A DNA stretch of 64,000 nucleotides, taken from the NCBI RefSeq assembly GCF_006376685.1, contig NZ_VEWL01000012.1:104572-168571 (forward strand). The letters run 5' to 3'. This DNA is from Ochrobactrum teleogrylli. Lineage in GTDB: Bacteria > Pseudomonadota > Alphaproteobacteria > Rhizobiales > Rhizobiaceae. The notes beneath the pieces are model-generated. The model was given only the letters and a program-made list of their open reading frames with translations, ran no database searches and had not been told where the DNA came from. A program made the position numbers and the translations under genes. Below are positions 61,148 to 64,000 of the stretch, piece by piece; the stretch's first letter is position 1; each line of letters opens with the position of its first letter.

Positions 61148-63682
61148 ATGGATGTGTCCGAACCTGTCAATCTCACTAATTGTGACCGCGAACCAATCCA
61201 CATTCCAGGTTCGATCCAACCGCACGGTGCAATGCTGGTTATGGATCAGTCTGGCCAAAATCTCCTTTTTGCTTCTGCCAATATTCCATGCATAACGGGC
61301 TATAGAGGGGATTTGATCCCTGGCATCGCCATTTCTTTGATTGTTGGCGAGAAAAATGCCCATGATTTCCGTAATGCAGCCGCAAAAGCGAGAGAGCCGG
61401 GCTTGTCATCTGTCGTACTTGGCCTGCGCTTTCCAGGCAAATCCCTGCTCTTTGACGCTGTGATCCATACACACAAGGGAAGAACATTCGTCGAAATAGA
61501 GCCCTGCGCGGATCGTGGGCAAAGTGCCCGTCAGGCGCTTGATCTCACACGCAGCGTCATTCATCGCATTGGTCGCGAGGAAACGGTAGACAAAGCTGCA
61601 GCAACGGGCGTGCGCCTTGTAAGAGCAATGCTGGGTTACGACCGCGTGATGGTTTATCGATTTCTCCATAATGGAGCCGGTCGCGTCATCGCAGAGGCAA
61701 AGTCTCCCATGCTTGGCAGCTTTATGGGACAACATTTTCCGGCGTCGGATATACCGGTTCAAGCCCGGCGTCTTTATCTTATCAATACAATAAGGATGAT
61801 TTCCGACACGTCCTATCAGCCGATCGCACTTTGTCCCTCACTGGCGGCAGACGAACCCCCTGTCGACATGTCCTTTGCACAGTTGCGTAGTGTTTCCCCG
61901 ATCCATTGCCAGTACCTGCAGAATATGGGTGTCTCCGCTTCGTTGTCGATTTCGATTGTCGTTGATGGAGCATTATGGGGCCTGATATCTTGTCATCACG
62001 ACAGCCCTAAAGTCACCCCTCTTCCCCTACGCATAGGCGCTGAACTGTTCGGGCAGTATTTTTCGTTACATATTGCCGATTGTGAAAGACGCAAAACATT
62101 GCAACTCACCGCGGACGCACGAGAAAAGCTCGACGCGATCGTATCCCAATTAAGCATCAGTGACGAAATTCGCGATAGTCTGGGGGAACAACTCAGCCGG
62201 TTTTCCGAATTGGTTGGCGGCAACGGAGCTGCATTATGGATGAATGGGCAGTGGCTTCAAAGTGGCGAGGTACTCAACGAACATCAAGCTCGCCAAGTAC
62301 TCGAAATCGCAGGCCGTCAATCACCACGCGAGCTTTGGGCAAGCCAGGAAATCAGGGCCCACTTGGCCGATTATGCCGGAAGCGTTGCAGGCGTGCTGGC
62401 AATACCACTTTCGATGGCGTTCAATGATTATCTTGTTTTGTTCCGCAATGAAGAGGCGCACACTATCGAATGGGCGGGCGAGCCGGTAAAAACCACAGTT
62501 GAAACGCCTTTCGGCCCCAGATTAACGCCGAGAGGCAGCTTTGATACCTGGCGGGAAGAAGTTCGCGGGCGTTCAACGCCCTGGACAGCAACAGACCTTT
62601 CGGTGGCTCAGTCGATTGGCACCTATTTGCGTGACGTTATACTTCGGCAAAATGAGTTGTCTGAACAGGAAAGAGCGAAAACCGAACAGCGACGCCAGGT
62701 GTTAAACGCCGAACTCAATCATCGTGTGAAAAATATTCTTTCTCTGGTGAAGTCAATCGCGCTTCAGACGGGAGCTAACGCGACAAATGTTGCTGATTAC
62801 GCTCAAACGCTTGAAGGACGATTACGTGCGCTCGCATCGGCACACGACCTGTCTTTGGATGGCAAAAACGGCGGTTCGCTAGCAGATTTGCTCAAAACCG
62901 AGGTCAACCTTTATGGTGATGCCCCTGGTCGCATAACTCTGGAAGGTCCACCGGTTCATCTCGATCAACGCGCATTCAGCGTTATCGCCATGGTCTTTCA
63001 CGAGATGATAACAAATGCGGCGAAGTATGGCGCGCTTTCAATTCCACAAGGACGCCTGACTATCAGGTGGAAACAGCAAGCCTCCGGCGACTGCGAAATT
63101 TTCTGGAGCGAGACCGAAGGGCCATCCGTTACTTGGCCCTCACAGACCGGATTCGGTAGCAAGCTAATTCGAAATTCTTTTGAGTACGACCTCCGCGGAA
63201 AAGCCAAGATCGAATACCACCGGGATGGACTTCGGGCACAGTTTTCTGTTCCATCTTTATATGTGACGAAATTGACCGATGAGTTAATTACGCCAGATCT
63301 TCAAAAAGGAGTTGTTGAGAAAGTTCATATGAACGGAATGAAGATTTTGGTTGTCGAAGACCAGAGCCTGATCGCTCTTGATATGGAAAACACGTTGCGG
63401 AGATTTGGTGCGGAAGATATTAATCTTGCCTCTAACGCTCCAGAGGCATTTGAGATTATTGAAAGATCGAAACCCAATCTAGTGATCCTTGATTTTAATC
63501 TGGGGGACCGTACTTCGGAGAATATCGCCGAATTACTTCTCAGACTGAAGATTCCTTTTCTGTTCACCACAGGTTATAGCGACAGGGTGCTCATTCCCGA
63601 AAAGCTTTGTGACATAACCATCGTGCGCAAGCCCGTTAGCGATGCTGCTATTGCAGCAGCCATCAACTCCGTTCTCGGATAG
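61148..63682 (+). CDS. bphP: Bacteriophytochrome histidine kinase fused to a receiver domain
   Basis: The 844-residue red/far-red photoreceptor has an N-terminal PAS domain with the biliverdin-binding Cys12 (LTNCDREPIHIPGSIQPHG). The GAF domain carries PASDIP. The PHY domain carries the tongue motif PRGSF (461-465). An HWE/HisKA_2-type kinase follows, with phospho-acceptor His525 in AELNHRVKN and ATP-box FHEMITNAAKYGALS. The C-terminal REC domain (about 730-844) has phospho-acceptor Asp782 in LVILDFNLGD and Lys in VRKPVS. HWE kinases often feed the alphaproteobacterial general stress response. Heme oxygenase for its chromophore is encoded nearby. Confidence 0.93.
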   Translation: MDVSEPVNLTNCDREPIHIPGSIQPHGAMLVMDQSGQNLLFASANIPCITGYRGDLIPGIAISLIVGEKNAHDFRNAAAKAREPGLSSVVLGLRFPGKSLLFDAVIHTHKGRTFVEIEPCADRGQSARQALDLTRSVIHRIGREETVDKAAATGVRLVRAMLGYDRVMVYRFLHNGAGRVIAEAKSPMLGSFMGQHFPASDIPVQARRLYLINTIRMISDTSYQPIALCPSLAADEPPVDMSFAQLRSVSPIHCQYLQNMGVSASLSISIVVDGALWGLISCHHDSPKVTPLPLRIGAELFGQYFSLHIADCERRKTLQLTADAREKLDAIVSQLSISDEIRDSLGEQLSRFSELVGGNGAALWMNGQWLQSGEVLNEHQARQVLEIAGRQSPRELWASQEIRAHLADYAGSVAGVLAIPLSMAFNDYLVLFRNEEAHTIEWAGEPVKTTVETPFGPRLTPRGSFDTWREEVRGRSTPWTATDLSVAQSIGTYLRDVILRQNELSEQERAKTEQRRQVLNAELNHRVKNILSLVKSIALQTGANATNVADYAQTLEGRLRALASAHDLSLDGKNGGSLADLLKTEVNLYGDAPGRITLEGPPVHLDQRAFSVIAMVFHEMITNAAKYGALSIPQGRLTIRWKQQASGDCEIFWSETEGPSVTWPSQTGFGSKLIRNSFEYDLRGKAKIEYHRDGLRAQFSVPSLYVTKLTDELITPDLQKGVVEKVHMNGMKILVVEDQSLIALDMENTLRRFGAEDINLASNAPEAFEIIERSKPNLVILDFNLGDRTSENIAELLLRLKIPFLFTTGYSDRVLIPEKLCDITIVRKPVSDAAIAAAINSVLG

Positions 63683-64000
63683 TGTATTTCCCTATTTCGC
63701 GAAGCCGAGTTGGAAGGCGTTTATGGCTGGCTGCCAATCGCTCCATTATGTTGAGAAGAGACCCGCCAGGCAACTTCTCTGCGCAACGGTCCTCGGTTCC
63801 GCGCATGGGTTCTGCCCGCTGCGATCTTGCAAATCCTGGATGCGCTTCGCCAATGAGCCGGTCGCCGACTGCGCCCGTTACGACAGGCTCAGGAGGATAA
63901 GTTGATGGAACGCACGCAAGTTCTAAGAGTCCGTTTGAGAATTTAGTTTCCTTGGTCTCTGGTTCGTGATTCAGATTAACGATGTGGACACGAGAGACGC
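63683..64000 (+). pseudogene. Relic of an IS21-family element (IstA tail, IstB start)
   Basis: Translated pieces match the C-terminal part of IS21 IstA: LRNGPRFRAWVLPAAILQIL, then in another frame NEPVADCARYDRLRR, with a deletion and frame change between them near 63847. They are followed by AGGAGG and a short frame starting MERTQVL, the usual IstB opening, which stops after 13 codons (63905-63946). No complete gene exists in this 318-base stretch. It is a decayed mobile-element remnant. Confidence 0.65.

Overview
The window reads as chromosomal DNA of an alphaproteobacterium of the Rhizobiales, most like the Brucella/Ochrobactrum group. This rests on gene content and style: many ABC importers, ATGA-coupled operons, a ChrR-type anti-sigma, HWE-type kinase chemistry and moderately high GC. 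The species assignment is inference; no rRNA, tRNA or CRISPR array was recognised. The DNA is mostly accessory: catabolic cassettes, importers and an insertion sequence around one stress/light-response island.

Layout. 1-498 is the 3' end of a TctA-type permease. 545-5427 holds a LuxR-type regulator facing an operon of a flavin monooxygenase, an FMN reductase, an alpha/beta hydrolase and an MFS transporter. 5552-16217 is a siderophore-uptake locus: sigma fragment, FecR, TonB receptor, binding protein, siderophore-interacting reductase, two FecCD permeases, ATPase and an ABC exporter. It carries at least three coding lesions. 16690-20711 is xylFGH on the minus strand. 21055-28813 contains a haloacetate-dehalogenase-like hydrolase, two separate NitT/TauT-type ABC importers and a histidine-box hydroxylase. 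29007-34038 is an arylpyruvate oxidoreductase (iorAB) divergent from maoC-marR, with two identical palindromes between them. 34143-36515 is a luciferase-like monooxygenase, flavin reductase and MarR-like regulator.

36554-49506 is a LysR-controlled catabolic cluster. It combines a DapA-like lyase, 3-hydroxyanthranilate 3,4-dioxygenase, a complete branched-chain-type ABC importer with two paralogous binding proteins, an aspartate-dehydrogenase-like protein, a formamidase-like hydrolase, an aldehyde dehydrogenase and a metallo-beta-lactamase-fold hydrolase. The usual downstream enzymes of the 3-hydroxyanthranilate meta pathway are not in the window. An IS3-family element (49568-50825) with a broken orfA forms the boundary and has replaced the 3' end of the photolyase gene.

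50804-63682 is a photo-oxidative and light-sensing island. It contains photolyase, DUF1295, an FAD oxidoreductase, DUF1365, a cyclopropane-synthase-like methyltransferase, DUF2147, DUF2177, TspO, a ChrR-type zinc anti-sigma with its ECF sigma factor, a biliverdin-forming heme oxygenase, a Crp/Fnr regulator and a bacteriophytochrome kinase fused to a receiver domain. The membrane-lipid, DNA-repair and sigma/anti-sigma genes match what is known of singlet-oxygen regulons. Their placement beside a red/far-red photoreceptor and its chromophore enzyme is the most interesting system here. The right edge holds a decayed IS21-family remnant.
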